Numbered from the stretch's first letter, positions 1-11,396 are shown. The stretch: 64,000 bases of DNA from Entoloma clypeatum (GCA_963565915.1 OY751491.1:2294001-2358000), one strand, 5' to 3'. A program made the numbers and translations. The notes: generated by a model from the sequence alone, not told the origin.

Positions 1-856
1 CTGTTCCCATTCTTGACGGCTCCAACTATCTTGAGTGGTCGAGCACCATGTGTTCATACCTCAGATCTCAAGGTTTGTGGCAGATCGTTGCTGGCATTGA
101 AAAGGGACCCTCAGGGTCCACCGCACCTAAGCGGATAGCTGCAACTTTAGTCAGAGGATGGAACATTAGGGATCAATTGGCTCTAGCCAATATTTGACTC
201 CGCGTTGATCCGTTGATTAAACTCACCAGAAACACGTCTTACGAGACCTGGTTTGAGTTAAAGAATAGATTTGGACGAGCCGTCTACACGACAGTCCTGT
301 CTGATGTCTGTGCCACATTGTCCTTCAGACTTTCAATGAAGTGACACCCTGTGATCAAGATTGATTATCTCGGATCTATGATCACCTAAGCACGCATCAT
401 TCTATTTCTCAGTCGACACGCACCCTAATGTTACTATCTTCGCTCCCATCTCCTGATTGGGATGACTATGCCACAGAGATCCTTCTCTATAATGATGATC
501 TCACCTACTTCAAGGTTCGAGAATTGATTGTTGAAAAATACAATCGTCATCATCCAAACCATGCTTCTGATTTTTCAGAGGGATTACCTAAATGGCATAG
601 GAATAACCTATGATCCTCAGCTGAAATCATGTAATAGATTTCATAATCCATCTCAGAATCTATGGGAGAAAACTCGAGCACATTCACATTTTGTTGAGCC
701 CTATCGTGGCAGTTATAACGGAATAGTGTTCAACACTCCCAGGGCCGCTGGCATCGCCGCCCCTGGGAACACCGTCATGACAGAACAAAATGAGGATCCA
801 CCTGTTGAAGATTACGACACAGCGTTTCCACCGCTTGGACCTTAGACCAGCACATC
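1..856 (+). pseudogene. Ty1/copia gag-like remnant
   Basis: Reading from base 3, the sequence encodes a typical copia gag (UBN2-type) start: a 'V-P-I-L-D-G-S-N-Y-L-E-W' stretch, then 'LRSQGLWQIVAGIE'. It is interrupted by a TGA at about residue 64 and further stops, and resumes around 428-613 ('SPDWDDYATEILLYNDDLTYFKVRELI'). No protease, integrase or reverse transcriptase follows. This is the decayed gag end of an element whose 5' LTR lies outside the window. The family call rests on recalled motif similarity; the pseudogene state is seen directly. Confidence 0.75.
735..755 (+). repeat. 21-bp perfect repeat, copy 1
   Basis: A 21-nt stretch beginning ACTCCCAGGGCCGCTGGCAT occurs here and again at 2244-2264. 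In both places it is followed by a related GCCCCTG-rich sequence. It is far more GC-rich than its surroundings. Here it lies in the gag remnant, just before the acidic tail. Confidence 0.7.
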
Positions 857-3800
857 ATTACATAAAATGATTTCTATTTTCTTTCGCTGTTGCAATAAAT
901 TGTGTTTGCGACATGTCTATGAAAGAAATACTAAGAAAGCTTTAAAAAATGCATTTCACATTTTTAATGTTCAAATAACTTATGTCCAATCCTGGAATAA
1001 TCTGAATAGTTAGTGAACTTTCTAAGCTGCCTACTATCAAAGGAAAAAGCATATAAAAGCACACGATTCTATATCATCTAATTGGGTGTCAAAAGAACTC
1101 TTAATTGAGTTGCTATTCCCGACCCCTTCTAAAATCGTGCATTTAAGCTTGTTTAAAAGAACGCGCAAGTCATTTATTTGTCTTTTGCTGTGCCTTTATT
1201 CCTTTACTTTGGATTCAAATTCCACTTTATATCATTGCTAAAGAGACGTGCTAAAATCACGCCTCTGTCCATGGGATGCATGATTGATTGGATAAATAAA
1301 TGCTTCTAAGCATTTAAATAATGTTGTTATACACTTCATTATTCACAAGATAGAAGAGTCTTAAAAACACCCTTCAATCGTCAATTCAAGATTGGTCTAA
1401 CCAACCAACCTTGTTCCTTCACTTTTTCTGCAACAACTGTTGCACAAATTAGCACAAGATTGAGTTGAGCAACCATGTACGCTCCTCATCTTAACGCTCT
1501 CCATTATTGCATGGGAATAATTTCCATTGTGAAATTAAAATAGAGTCCTTGTGACACTCTATTTGCAAAATGGATTAGTCATGGAATTTGCAATAAATGT
1601 TGCTTGCAAATGGAACTGGAATGATTGCCTGAGACTAGCTATCTCAGATCAGCAATTCACACCCTTTTTGCATGAATTATTGGTTTCCCAGCCAAGTTCT
1701 GCACTGTTTCAGTTCATATGCCATTTACAAAGCAAATGATTTATGTCATTTCAGCATGAAACGATTCCACACTTGACTGGAAAAGGGGGAGAATATAGAG
1801 AAAAGAGCAATTCTTAATTGAACTTGCATTCTTGCGAGCTTTGCGTTGATTGATTTTATCTCATGCAATTGTTTTGCATAACAACACTCTATAGGATGCA
1901 CAGCGATTTACCCATTAAATCCGCGACATCTTGAACAAGGATCTATCTTACTCAAAAGATAAAATGACATGCCGTCCAAAAACAATGATATTTGGATAAC
2001 CAAGACTGTCATATGAATCGATCCGTTAGTCCTAGAGACTATTGTTGGGTTTTTCTATTCCAAGCAATCACTTTTGATTACTTGAAGAAGCATCTTAATT
2101 GATTGCTTATTAATATGCATTAAATTGTGTATCAAATAGTTCTTGGTATACAAGATTACTATTGATTGCATGAACACATCAAAGTGGGACTACACTTTGA
2201 ATGTTTGGACATATCCATGGTCACTGTCACCAGATACCAAAGGACTCCCAGGGCCGCTGGCATCACTGCCCCTGAGGATGATGAACCTGCTGAGCTAAGC
2301 TCGCGATCATCACAGCCACTCAGCATTAAGCCAGCATGCTAGGTCACCTGATCCGCTCCTATCGGCTGCGTTGACGACTTGGATTTAAACACTGCATTGT
2401 GCACCCTTTTGGGTTTGCCATCTTTGTTTGTCACAAACCAAATATTCCCCATCCCAACGCATTATTGTTGTATCATGCAACAAATCATAGTCAATCTGTG
2501 TTAAACATCTTAGAATGGTATTCTAATGACCTCTGAACATAAAATCAGATGTTCAAAAACACATGTATCACCACATACAAAAGAACTACAATTGCAAGTC
2601 AAACACTTGACTATAATTGCAATAATACTCGCACAACAGTTGGCTTGATTATCTAATCGCCTATAAATCTGTTTATGGAAATACCATTTCAGGAGGAGAT
2701 CTACCGATCTCTATCAAACCCTAAATTGGAATAATCCATAAGTTGCTTGAGCCGCAATTATACTTTGCAAATGCTCAGATATTATGGGATATCTTTGAGC
2801 AATCTCTACGTCCTCTATGACGCTAAACTAGACCCTACCAGTGGATTCAAACCTATATAGTTCATCCACGCCCTGAGTCTGGAGTACTACACTCAACTCA
2901 GAAGATATTATCTATAAGTGCGCTTTTAAGCTGCCATGATAATATTATATACTCAAGATTGACGGCATGCCTCATTTATGGTTGTTAGCGGTCTTCGACA
3001 CAACTTCCAGAGTATTAACAAGCTACACCAAGCTTATGTCATGCTATGCATGATCCCATCAATTGGTTTAAATGACTATTTGAACGATATAGATTAAGTC
3101 TAATGAGCTCTTGAATGAGTCATGTCTACCTGACTTATTAACGGCCCGCTTGCCGATCTATACATTGTAATATCAAAATGTCAACTATTGATCAAGTCCG
3201 GGATGACAATAAACTATTATGTGGTATTGCTGATGCAATCAGACTAAACATCTGACTCAGCATGGTCCGTGCAAGATAGGCAAAGCCTTAAATATGCTCC
3301 TCAAACCGAGTTTTAGAGCAGGCTACCATGGCATTCTTTGCCTACTTCTCCACCGCCTTTTACACTCACTTCGCACATGCCGACCATCTGGCGCATGTTG
3401 CCTCGACCACCAACACCACCACCACCACTACTGCAGCTGGTGCCGCCGCTGCTTCTTCATCGCCCTCTGGCAGTAACACTGCTACGACTGCCGATGATAA
3501 GACATTGAAGAAGAAGTAAAGTAGATAGTGGTACAAGTAATTAAAATAATAATTACTTGAGAAAACCCTTTGAGAACAACTCAAGAGCGCTTGACATCAT
3601 CGCCTCTGAGTTTGGTAGTTAACAGATCTTGCTTAGCATTGCTCACAATCGTTGTTGACACCAACAATGTTCTCAAACAGTAGCTACTTTGAGTGCTACA
3701 CTGGCTGCTTTTAGCGCCATCATGGCCGCATGTTTACCGCGCCATCCCTCTCAAAAGTGATTCTTTTGATCCTTTTGATGATCCCTTTGATCTCAGACTC

Positions 3801-4006
3801 TATATCTGATGAGAACATATCCATCTAAGAAATTGATTGGATACTATGGTCTCTGATATAGACCTTAAATGACAGCATATGCTTGTACGACACAGCAAGA
3901 CACCCATTTAGTCTGAGCAAATGAAGTCTCGACTATTGTCCATAAGTTAAGATTTGAATATCTTCTTATACAAGTATTGAACCCTTATGGGATCTCACTT
4001 GTGGGG
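857..4006 (+). other. AT-rich decayed interior of the copia element, no gene
   Basis: About 3.1 kb between the gag remnant and the candidate 3' LTR. No reverse transcriptase, integrase or other recognisable domain is left. The only longer open stretch (3328-3519) encodes Thr/Ala/Ser-rich low-complexity sequence. Since pol is missing altogether, the element may have been a large non-autonomous derivative, or it is very old. Confidence 0.5.
2244..2264 (+). repeat. 21-bp perfect repeat, copy 2
   Basis: Second copy of the repeat at 735-755, about 1.5 kb downstream and in the same orientation. Downstream sequence again turns to GAGGATGATGAACC-like codons for acidic residues, so a segment of the gag 3' end may be partly duplicated. 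Confidence 0.7.
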
Positions 4007-4417
4007 GTGTGTTGAACATTCAAATATGGATGTATTGACAGTCAATCATGTGACTATGATCATGTGTTTTACCATGTGGCCTAACCACATGAAGTGTTCT
4101 AAACATAGAACAATCTAGACTCGTTCTAGATCTCTGAGTCATTGCTGTGACTCAGAATGCTGCGCACCACAGCCTTGATGCTGTGTAGCAAGATGTTCCA
4201 TCATGTTCTAGCCAATAGCGTTACTAGCTCATAGTTGGTCTGTGCGCATTCCCATACCTATAAGTACTGCATGTAAGTAGTGTAGTACAACAGAGCTAAT
4301 ACCCAGTAGTTCTATCATCGCCCACTCTTCTTCAAACATCTCAACCCTCTTCACTTAAATGTGAGTATTATTAACCAGGCTTCCTCTGTGTCTGCAAAGG
4401 CGTGCTGTTCAATAACA
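4007..4417 (+). repeat. Candidate 3' LTR of the left copia element
   Basis: The segment starts TGTTGAACATTC directly after a purine tract (TTGTGGGGGTG) that would serve as polypurine tract, and ends GTTCAATAACA, giving TG...CA ends with imperfect inverted TGTT(g)AA. No second copy is in the window, because the 5' LTR would lie to the left, so the right boundary is a proposal. Confidence 0.5.
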
Positions 4418-4472
4418 AGAACTTGAGGAAATGAGTGGTATGGCAGCATCAGCAAAGTCAGACCTTGCTACA

Positions 4473-4485
4473 CAGTGCTATGTAG
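4473..4485 (+). repeat. Target-site duplication of LINE-A, left copy
   Basis: CAGTGCTATGTAG occurs here, immediately before the LINE-A 5' end, and again at 26464-26476 directly after the LINE-A poly(A) tail. A 12-13 bp duplication is normal for LINE integration. Confidence 0.85.
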
Positions 4486-4487
4486 TA

Positions 4488-4574
4488 GCGGCAGTCTGGC
4501 ATAACGGTCATGCTGTCTGCATCTTAGGTTAGTGTGCCTAGGGAAAGGTCGCTGGTTCGAATCCAGCTGATCCC
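4488..4574 (+). promoter_or_regulatory. tRNA-like head with A and B boxes (LINE-A)
   Basis: The head starts GCGGCAGTCTGGC. An A-box-like TGGCATAACGG and, about 57 nt on, a perfect B box GGTTCGAATCC resemble an internal RNA polymerase III promoter and a tRNA with a long variable arm. A complete cloverleaf is not evident, so it is tRNA-derived or tRNA-like rather than a working tRNA gene. Copies: 10436-10522 and 28156-28242. Confidence 0.7.
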
Positions 4575-5448
4575 AACACCTGGTAAGTCTATCATGGGAG
4601 TGTCTCCTATGATAGCACAAAGTTGGGGGTGCACGGAGTAGTCATGTGTAGTTACATAATATCACATGATGGAACATATTTCCACATAACATTGGTCCGA
4701 CCTTAGTAAAGTTGGGCAACTGCTGGGCTACTGGCGCCGGTGGTATAGAGTCACATGATTGCTGACTATGGGCTATCCTGGGTGAGAACCAGTATAAAAA
4801 GCCGCCCCAGCATGATGACTAACTCCCTGAGTTGCCCCATGGGGCGACTAGTTCCTGGGTTGGTAGTGATGCCTTAAGTGGTGACCTGCTGATTCAGGGG
4901 CAGGTGTTCAGATGGGACTGGCGATGCCTTAAGTGGTGACCCGGCACTCTGGAGTGGCCTGAAAGGGACCGAAAGGATAGGGGATGATAAGAGGGGGTAT
5001 TTGGAGGTGATAACAAGCTGATAAGGTCACCTCCCCCCAGCCCAGACTCCTGAATTAGTGTTTGGCCATTCGGGTCAAAGGCTAGTCGTTAGTCACAGGT
5101 TCATAACAACTCTGGTAGTAAGGTACAAGCCTGAAGTGCACAAACTGGTTGGGCTTGTGGCAAGACAGAGAGCTGGGACAGATGGGGATCCGCGCCAGTT
5201 GGCATCAGCGAACCATCTGCCTGGCAATGGGAAGCTACCCAATTGGGTAGTGGGCTATAGCAGTCTGGTATAAGACTGGCTCGAGAGTACTAAATCCTCT
5301 GTCGGTTCACTTGAGATTAATAAGCTCAGGTGTGAATCTAAGTTGATTCTGGGATGGGCAAGCTTGGGATAAATTCAAGGGTCAGTAATGGCCTGAGGTG
5401 ACCAACTGTGACATACCAGGGTCCCCCACAAGGGGGGCCCTAAATCTC
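4488..5448 (+). repeat. LINE 5' module (copy in LINE-A)
   Basis: This 961-bp block is nearly identical to 10436-11396 (LINE-B) and to 28156-28937 (truncated copy). It starts with a tRNA-like sequence (4488-4574), contains a twice-repeated GTGATGCCTTAAGTGGTGAC-like motif in its middle, and ends with a GC-rich hairpin (5419-5440). It behaves as the 5' untranslated region of the LINE family. A small open frame (5058-5273) inside shows no sign of selection. Confidence 0.85.
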
Positions 5449-5924
5449 ACCCACCAGCTCCCCCACGCCTCTGCAGCAGCCCAGACCTCAGGTCTGGACC
5501 TGCTACAAGCGCCCACCCTTTCCTCTGTGCCTTCCCAGGTGCTGCCTTGTGCTTGCGCTTCTGTGGCAGTCCAGGCCTCAGCCCTAGACCCATGAATGCC
5601 CACACCTCTAGCGTTCTCCCCACCGCCTCATCTCCCACATGCTCCTATGCCTGTGTGGCTTCCACCTCTCCTGCACCCTCTCGTGCCTCCTCTCCCCTCC
5701 CTGTCCCTGTTCTGAAAGAGCCTTCAGTGGCTCCTCCATCAGTTCACAAACAGTGACCCCCTCCCTCTGGCAAGAGACGTTCTCAGTCTCCACCCAGATC
5801 GCCCCACCCCCTGCCATCCAAACCAGCACTTGTCCCCTGCTCATCAAGACCCTTGAGTCCTGAGCCCCCTCATGCGTCACGGTCTGCCCCCAGCTTCGGC
5901 GGCCCACCTCCCCCTCCCCGGAAG
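5449..5924 (+). pseudogene. LINE ORF1 fragment, left half
   Basis: The segment is closely similar to 27086-27550 of LINE-C and encodes a Pro/Ser/Ala-rich low-complexity protein. It begins abruptly inside ORF1, directly at the end of the 5' module, and frame is lost at several places (for example CGA>TGA-like changes near 5755). It is cut at 5924 by the copia LTR. Confidence 0.75.
5920..5924 (+). repeat. Target-site duplication of the copia element, left copy
   Basis: GGAAG precedes the LTR at 5925 and is repeated at 25834-25838 after the other LTR. The uninterrupted target is visible in LINE-C near 27549 (CCCCGGAAGGC). Confidence 0.9.
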
Positions 5925-6233
5925 TGTTAGAACAGCATACGATCATATCAACACCGGAGGTAATCACGGTGGATACAGTATGTCATCTTGCAGTCCCAGT
6001 ATACTCTACGCTACGCGCTACTAATTGTGTATCTACGATAGAGGGAGAACCTTACTACTAACCTTTGAGAGGTATTTGCAAGGTGGGGGTTACTCGGCAA
6101 GAGCATTCTATTGCACAGAGAATAAGGACAGTCTTATATACTAGTCTACTTATTTGTACATTATTTGTACGTCATGGGATTGAGCACATGATGCTATAGA
6201 TGAAAGATCTATAGGAGTGGAATTCGTTCAACA
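5925..6233 (-). repeat. Copia 3' LTR
   Basis: 309 bp with TG...CA ends on the minus strand (TGTTGAACG ... GTTCTAACA). It differs from the 5' LTR (25519-25833) by 12 substitutions and one 6-bp insertion in the latter; eight of the substitutions fall at CpG-derived dinucleotides. Confidence 0.95.
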
Positions 6234-6245
6234 CTCCCCCTTGAT
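6234..6245 (-). promoter_or_regulatory. Polypurine tract of the copia element
   Basis: On the minus strand CATCAAGGGGGAG runs directly into the 3' LTR start TGTTGAACG, the usual plus-strand primer position. Confidence 0.85.
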
Positions 6246-6259
6246 GTGTATACATCGGA

Positions 6260-8068
6260 TTATGAAAATGTCAAGCCTAAATGTTGGCAACATCTTTCAA
6301 AGAGTTCCTGACTAAGATTTTTAGTTAGCATATCCGCGGGATTGGATGTGCCTTCAATGTACTCTACAGTGATCAATCCATGAGAGATGTATTCTCGGAT
6401 GACGTGACATCTTAGATTGATATGTTTAGTACAGCATTCCTGTACAGGGTTGTTCCCAATAAAGATTGAGCCATGATTGTCGGCATAGATCGGGACATTC
6501 CACATTAGGAAGCCAATCTCCTGGAAGAGCTGGATTACCCATTTTACTTGGCGGCCACAATCGGACATTGCCATGTACTCTGCTTCAGTAGATGAGTGAG
6601 CAATGGTTTTTTGTAGACGACAAGTCCAGCCTACAGAAGCACCTGCAAGCTTCAGAAAAAAGCCGGTGCAGCTTCGACGCTTAATTTCGTCGGATGCCCA
6701 GTCAGAATCCATGTAGGCATGTAAGCCCACATTTTGATCACTGGAATATGTCAGTCGGTAATCAGAAGTGCCCACGAGATAGCGGATTATATACTTCGCT
6801 TTATCAACGTGTTCCTGGGTAGGATTTGCCGAGAACTGTGATAACGTGATCACGGCAAAGGCAATGTCGGGTCATGTACCGATCATTAAATATAGCAAAG
6901 ACCCTATGATCTGCTGAAATTGTGATCGAAGTGCAGCTGTGGCAGTGCCAGCATTTGCTGTCGGCTTGTATCCAGTAGGTAGAGGAGTCTTGGCGATTGT
7001 TGCATTTGTCATGCTGAATCTCTCTACAACTTTCTGTAAATAGGCGCATTGATTGATCATGATCGTATTCTTGGTACGCGTGATGCGCATTCTCAAGAAT
7101 TCAGTGGGTTCACCTAGATCACAAGATTCCCAAATAGCCATGAATTCGGCTCTTTTAACAGTTGTAAGCTTAGCGTCTGGTCCCATGAACATTGCATCAT
7201 CGACATAGATTACTGCTAGTATGATGGTTCCATTCAGGGAATAGAAAACAAAGATTCCGGCATCAGATATGACCCTTTGGAAACCTAGTTTCTTCATGGA
7301 TTTCTCCATGGCATGCCACCATGCAAGTCCAGCCTGCTTTAAACCGTAAATTGCCTTATGTAGGCGCCAAACAAGAAGTTCTTTTTGAAGCCTTCAGGTT
7401 GCATCATGTATAACTCTTCCTGGAGTTTCCCATAAAGGAAAGCAGCGATTATGTCAAGCGCAAGAATCACCCAACTCTCAAGCGCGGTGGTAGCGAGCAT
7501 GAGACATACTGTCTCGAATCGAACTACGGGAGAGAATACCTCGTCAAAATTGATTCCCTCGATTTGTGAGAACCCTTGAGCAACAAGCCAAGCCTTTTTA
7601 TGGCTGTCGGTCTTTATGTTGAAGACCCATCATGATCTGATGGCCTTCCATCTGGTCGGTAAAGGTGTTAGATCATAGACATCACGTCGCTTGATGCTAT
7701 CAAGTTTCTTACAGCATGCATCCAACCACTCATCCTGGAGGTTTTTCGGCATTTTGGCAATGTCACGAAACATCATCTCCCGGATATCATGGAACTGTGA
7801 GAGATCAGATTCAGAGTGAGGAACGGCTGATGCAAGTAGTGTGTTCAACTCAGCGATCTGTTTCATGTCTCCCCCTCGTTTCCAAACTAATTGTTCTAGG
7901 TACAAGTTAAATGCTTTTGGACCTAGCTCCACATCATTCATCATTTCGCGCAGTAAGCTCTCCGCATCCGTATCTTCCAAAGGTTCATCATCAGGAACTT
8001 TGGGGTCATCAGAAGGAGTACCAGAAGATCCACTAGGCCCTGCATCAGGGGGGCTAAGGGGGAACTAG
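6260..8068 (-). pseudogene. Copia reverse transcriptase and RNase H, broken
   Basis: The minus strand encodes 'WVFNIK...VARGFSQIEG'-type reverse transcriptase start (around 7620-7550), the catalytic YVDD (about 7220), and a copia RNase H with 'DSDWASD', 'SSTEAEYMA' and 'NPADMLTK' (6853-6260). The frame is broken by TGA at 7630-7632 and at 6872-6874, both at positions where CGA (Arg) is expected, and by a one-base frameshift near 7380. The reading is otherwise continuous, so decay is recent. Confidence 0.9.
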
Positions 8069-8249
8069 GTTCCGCTTCTTCCTGTTGTGATCAGGGAACA
8101 TTGCGGAGCCGGGAAGGCTCACGCTGCTGTTTCTCTCGATTCACGGCTTCACGCCAAGAGCGTGTGCAATTGATGTCGCATTGTTGTTGTGCAGGGTGCC
8201 GTTGCTCCCCGTAGATGTTGCCTTCCCATTGAGGCAGGTTAGCATTCCT

Positions 8250-9465
8250 TCATGGTCGAGGGGCATCAGCAGGCAGAGGATTCGCCGGCTGGTTCTGGAC
8301 CTCAGGATCATCCTGATTTGAAGGTGGTACATCAGCGCCATCGCGCTGGTTTCCATTTGAAGCAGAAGGGGGATCGGAGGATTCATCTCCGCTCGGCTGA
8401 TTACACCGGCGGGAATGATAATGAACATCTCCGTCTCCGAAGTGGTGATCAACATCATCATCAGGGTTTCCATCATCCTGAGACTCATCATGGGAAGGCT
8501 CATTTCCCATGTGTGTGTGTTGTGGCACTTTGGTATCTGGACACCTCGGAAAGAGTGTTTCATCGAATACCGCGGTAGTACCAATAAAGATACTGTTTTT
8601 ATCAGTCATAAACTGATATGCTTTCATTCCTGGTTTAAAACCCATAAAGGTCATAAGCTCCGCACGTGGATTCAATTTATTCACATGGTGTTCTTCAGGA
8701 ATATAAACATAGGCAGCGCAGCCTAAAACACAGAGATTTGATACATCCGGTTTTTCCCCTTTTAGAGATTCAAAAGGTGTTTTCCAATAAAGTCGTTTAA
8801 TTGGTGTGTGATTATAGACATGCACGGCATGTAAAACGCAAAACTCCCACCATGATTGTGGTAAGCAGGCGGCAAATCGCATCGCCTGTGCTTTCTCTAC
8901 AATGGTGTGGTTAATCCTTTCGGCTCGACCGTTTTGTTGAGGTGTATTAGGAGCTGAAATTTCCATGGCAATTCCAAGATCCTTGAGGTATTTTACTACC
9001 CCAGTTTCCTTTTTGAATTCTCCCCCTCCATCAAAACGCCATCGGCAAAATTGGGCATTAAACTGGGTTTTCATAAGTGTTGTCCACTTTTTGAATGCAT
9101 CAGAGGTATCGGATTTGAGTTTCAACAATACCGTCCAAGCATGCCCAGAATAGTCATCCAAGAAGCTGACGTAGTATTTAAATTTGTGATAGGAGGCGAC
9201 AGGAAACTCTTTGAGGTCCGAATGGAGCAACTCAAAGGGTCTGGAAGCACATGAAGATGAAGGAGGGAAGCTTTTCAACCTCAACTTCGCTTCTGCGCAG
9301 GGACGGCATGGCTTATCCTTAAGGGGAAATTGGACATCCCTTGGGAATCCATCACATGCGTCGGGTGCCTTTTTCAGGACATCTTTACCAGGGTGTGCAA
9401 ACCGCTGATGCCAAATGCTGTAATCGGCTTTATAGACATCGATATTTCTAGCATTTAGCTGCGTG
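8250..9465 (-). pseudogene. Copia integrase region
   Basis: An open frame of 344 codons (9284-8250) covers the integrase core: 'LHSDLKEFP', 'FLDDYSGHAWTVLLK', 'RWRFDGGGEF' and 'PQQNGRAERINHTI', which contain the D, D and E of the catalytic triad. Upstream (9465-9290) is the pre-integrase part with 'WHQRFAHPGKDVLKKA' and the CxxC of its zinc finger. Downstream of residue 260 the product becomes Asp/His/Pro-rich linker. No start codon is expected, since pol is made as a polyprotein. Confidence 0.9.
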
Positions 9466-9685
9466 ATTTGTTCAACGCGTGTATGGTGAAGTGCATACTA
9501 GTGCCAGAATCCATGATCCACTCAGCGTCATTAGTATCTTTGGATTTGTTCTTACTTTTTGAACATGAGGCAAAATGATCATCAATTTCCTCCAAAAAGG
9601 AGGCAACAATGACAGGTAATTTAAAATAACTACGACCCAGTTCTAGTGACTCATCACGAATCTGGGTGTGTTCTATATTCCTCAT
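9455..9685 (-). pseudogene. Copia protease region
   Basis: The minus strand encodes 'EWIMDSGTSMHFT', the aspartic protease active site (DSG) seen in copia elements, preceded by a lysine/serine-rich linker. It is in a different frame from the preceding segment (10007-9654), so a frameshift lies near 9660. Confidence 0.8.
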
Positions 9686-10007
9686 TGAAGTCCATCACCA
9701 TATTGGCATCATAATCTTGGCATTCCATCAGGAACAGGAAAGCTTCGTCCATCACCTCATTGTCAGGGGTCGAATATATCCCCAGAATGTCTTCGGGGTA
9801 TATGACATTATTGACATTTTGGAGGGTCTGGGACGTTCCCACAATGCCAAGAGATGTGACAACATCATGCGCCGCCTGCATCTCAGGGTACATCAATGGT
9901 TCATTAACTGGAGCACCTGTGAAACGCTGCGCGGATGTGCTTGTCATGCGATCAAGAAGCTCTCTCGCACCTGCAGTCATGATATGTTCAGCGGGACTGG
10001 ATGTCAA
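9654..10007 (-). pseudogene. Copia gag/pol segment continuing after the hAT insertion
   Basis: A 117-codon open frame starts exactly at the hAT border. When bases 10008-24092 are removed this frame is in phase with gag (25148-24093), giving about 470 uninterrupted codons. It encodes an acidic linker of no recognised domain. Confidence 0.75.
10000..10007 (+). repeat. Target-site duplication of the hAT-like element, left copy
   Basis: GATGTCAA borders the terminal sequence TAGTGTTTC at 10008 and recurs at 24085-24092 after the other end. Eight base pairs is the diagnostic duplication length of hAT transposons. Confidence 0.9.
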
Positions 10008-10257
10008 TAGTGTTTCAAGGTCCAGTTTACTTTCGTTGGTTTCAGACCAAGACCAGACGGAACTGAACTGGTGAAAGACCGGACCGCCAGTCTCGGTCTT
10101 TAAGGTTTCGGATCATGGCTGGTCCTCGGTTCACTCGAAACTTTAGAGTTTGAAAGACTGGCCAAAGACCGGTTCAGATCAGTTTAAACCGGTATTTTCC
10201 ATGGAACGATCTGAGGATCTGAAATCAATGTCCTGAAATGGCAAGTACAAAATTTCT

Positions 10258-10338
10258 GCCACAAGAAAGACTTGAACTCTGAACTTCTATAGTATAAAGG
10301 ATTCTTTTAACACCACTTAACCAACTGAGCCACAAGAC
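10258..10338 (-). repeat. tRNA-derived SINE-like fragment
   Basis: On the minus strand an A-box-perfect TGGCTCAGTTGGTTAAG (10332-10316) and a B-box GTTCAAGTCT (10277-10268) are spaced about as in a tRNA with an extended anticodon region. The acceptor arms do not pair, so it is not a functional tRNA gene. It belongs to the hAT-like element, either as passenger or later insertion; no duplication is visible. Confidence 0.6.
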
Positions 10339-10420
10339 CATTATATTTCATTGCTCACAATCACTCTACATACATCCCATTTTCCCACTTACTAAATAAG
10401 CACATGCCAGTTGTTTTTGA

Positions 10421-10435
10421 CAAAAGGTGCACGCA
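10421..10435 (+). repeat. Target-site duplication of LINE-B, left copy
   Basis: CAAAAGGTGCACGCA precedes the LINE-B 5' end and recurs at 22145-22159 after its poly(A) tail. This fixes the 5' end of the LINE at base 10436, the first base of the tRNA-like head. Confidence 0.95.
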
Positions 10436-11396
10436 GCGGCAGTCTGGCGTAACGGTCATGCTGTCTGCATCTTAGGTTAGTGTGCCTAGGGAAAGGTTGC
10501 TGGTTCGAATCCAGCTGATCCCAACACCTGGTAAGTCTATTGTGGGAGTGTTTCCTATGATAGCACAAAGTTGGGGGTGCACAGAGTAGTCATGTGTCGT
10601 TACATAATATCACATGATGGAACATGTTTCCACATAACATTGGTCCGACCTTAGTAAAGTTGGGCAGCTGCTGGGCTACTGGCGCCGGTGGTATAGAGTC
10701 ACATGATTGCTGACTATGGGCTATCCTGGGTGAGAACCAGTATAAAAAGCCGCCCCAGCATGATGACTAACTCCCTAAGTAGCCCCACGGGGCGACTAGT
10801 TCCTGGGTTGGTAGTGATGCCTTAAGTGGTGACCTGCTGATTCAGGGGCAGGTGTCCAGATGGGGCTGGTGATGCCTTAAGTGGTGACCCGGCACTCTGG
10901 AGCAGCCCGAAAGGGACCGAAAGGATAGGGGACGATAAGAGGGGGTATTTGGAGGTGATAACAAGCCGATAAGGTCACCCCCCCCCAGCCCAGACTCCTG
11001 AATTAGTGTTTGGCCATTCGGGTCAAAGGCTGGTCGTTAGTCACAGGTTCATAACAACTCTGGTAGTAAGGTACAAGCCTGAAGTGCACAAACTGGTTGG
11101 GCTTGTGGCAAGACAGAGAGTTGGGACAGATGGGGATCCGCGCCAGTTGGCATCAGCGAACCATCTGCCTGGCAACAGGAAGCTACCCAATTGGGTAGTG
11201 GGCCGTAGCAGTCTGGTATAAGACTGGCTCGAGAGTACTAAATCCTCTGTCGGTTCACTTGAGATTAATAAGCTCAGGTGTGAATCTAAGTTGATTCCGG
11301 GATGGGCGAGCTTGGGATAAATCCGAGGGTCAGTAATGGCCCGAGATGACCAACCGTGACATACCAGGGTCCCCCGCAAGGGGGGCCCTAAATCTC
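10436..11396 (+). repeat. LINE 5' module (copy in LINE-B)
   Basis: Same length (961 bp) and nearly the same sequence as 4488-5448. An A box (10445-10455, TGGCGTAACGG) and B box (10502-10512, GGTTCGAATCC) lie in the tRNA-like head. A 21-nt motif beginning GTGATGCCTTAAGTGGTGAC occurs twice (10814-10834 and 10869-10889). The module ends 4 nt before the ORF2 start codon. Confidence 0.9.
11367..11388 (+). promoter_or_regulatory. GC-rich hairpin upstream of ORF2
   Basis: GGGTCCCCC, loop GCAA, then GGGGGGCCC: a nine-pair stem with one G-U pair, capped by a GNRA-type tetraloop, 12 nt before the ORF2 ATG. The LINE-A copy (5419-5440) keeps the stem but has loop ACAA, a CpG>CpA change. Possible roles are translation control or RNA recognition; this is inference. 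Confidence 0.7.

Noticed and set aside
4488..4574. Functional tRNA gene at the LINE heads
   Set aside because: A and B boxes are present but the acceptor and anticodon arms do not form a normal cloverleaf, and the segment is the conserved start of a mobile element.
5058..5273. 71-codon open frame in the LINE 5' module, also at 11006-11221 and 28725 onward
   Set aside because: The few differences between copies mostly change amino acids and the third copy loses the stop, so there is no sign of protein-level selection. It follows from nucleotide similarity of the module.
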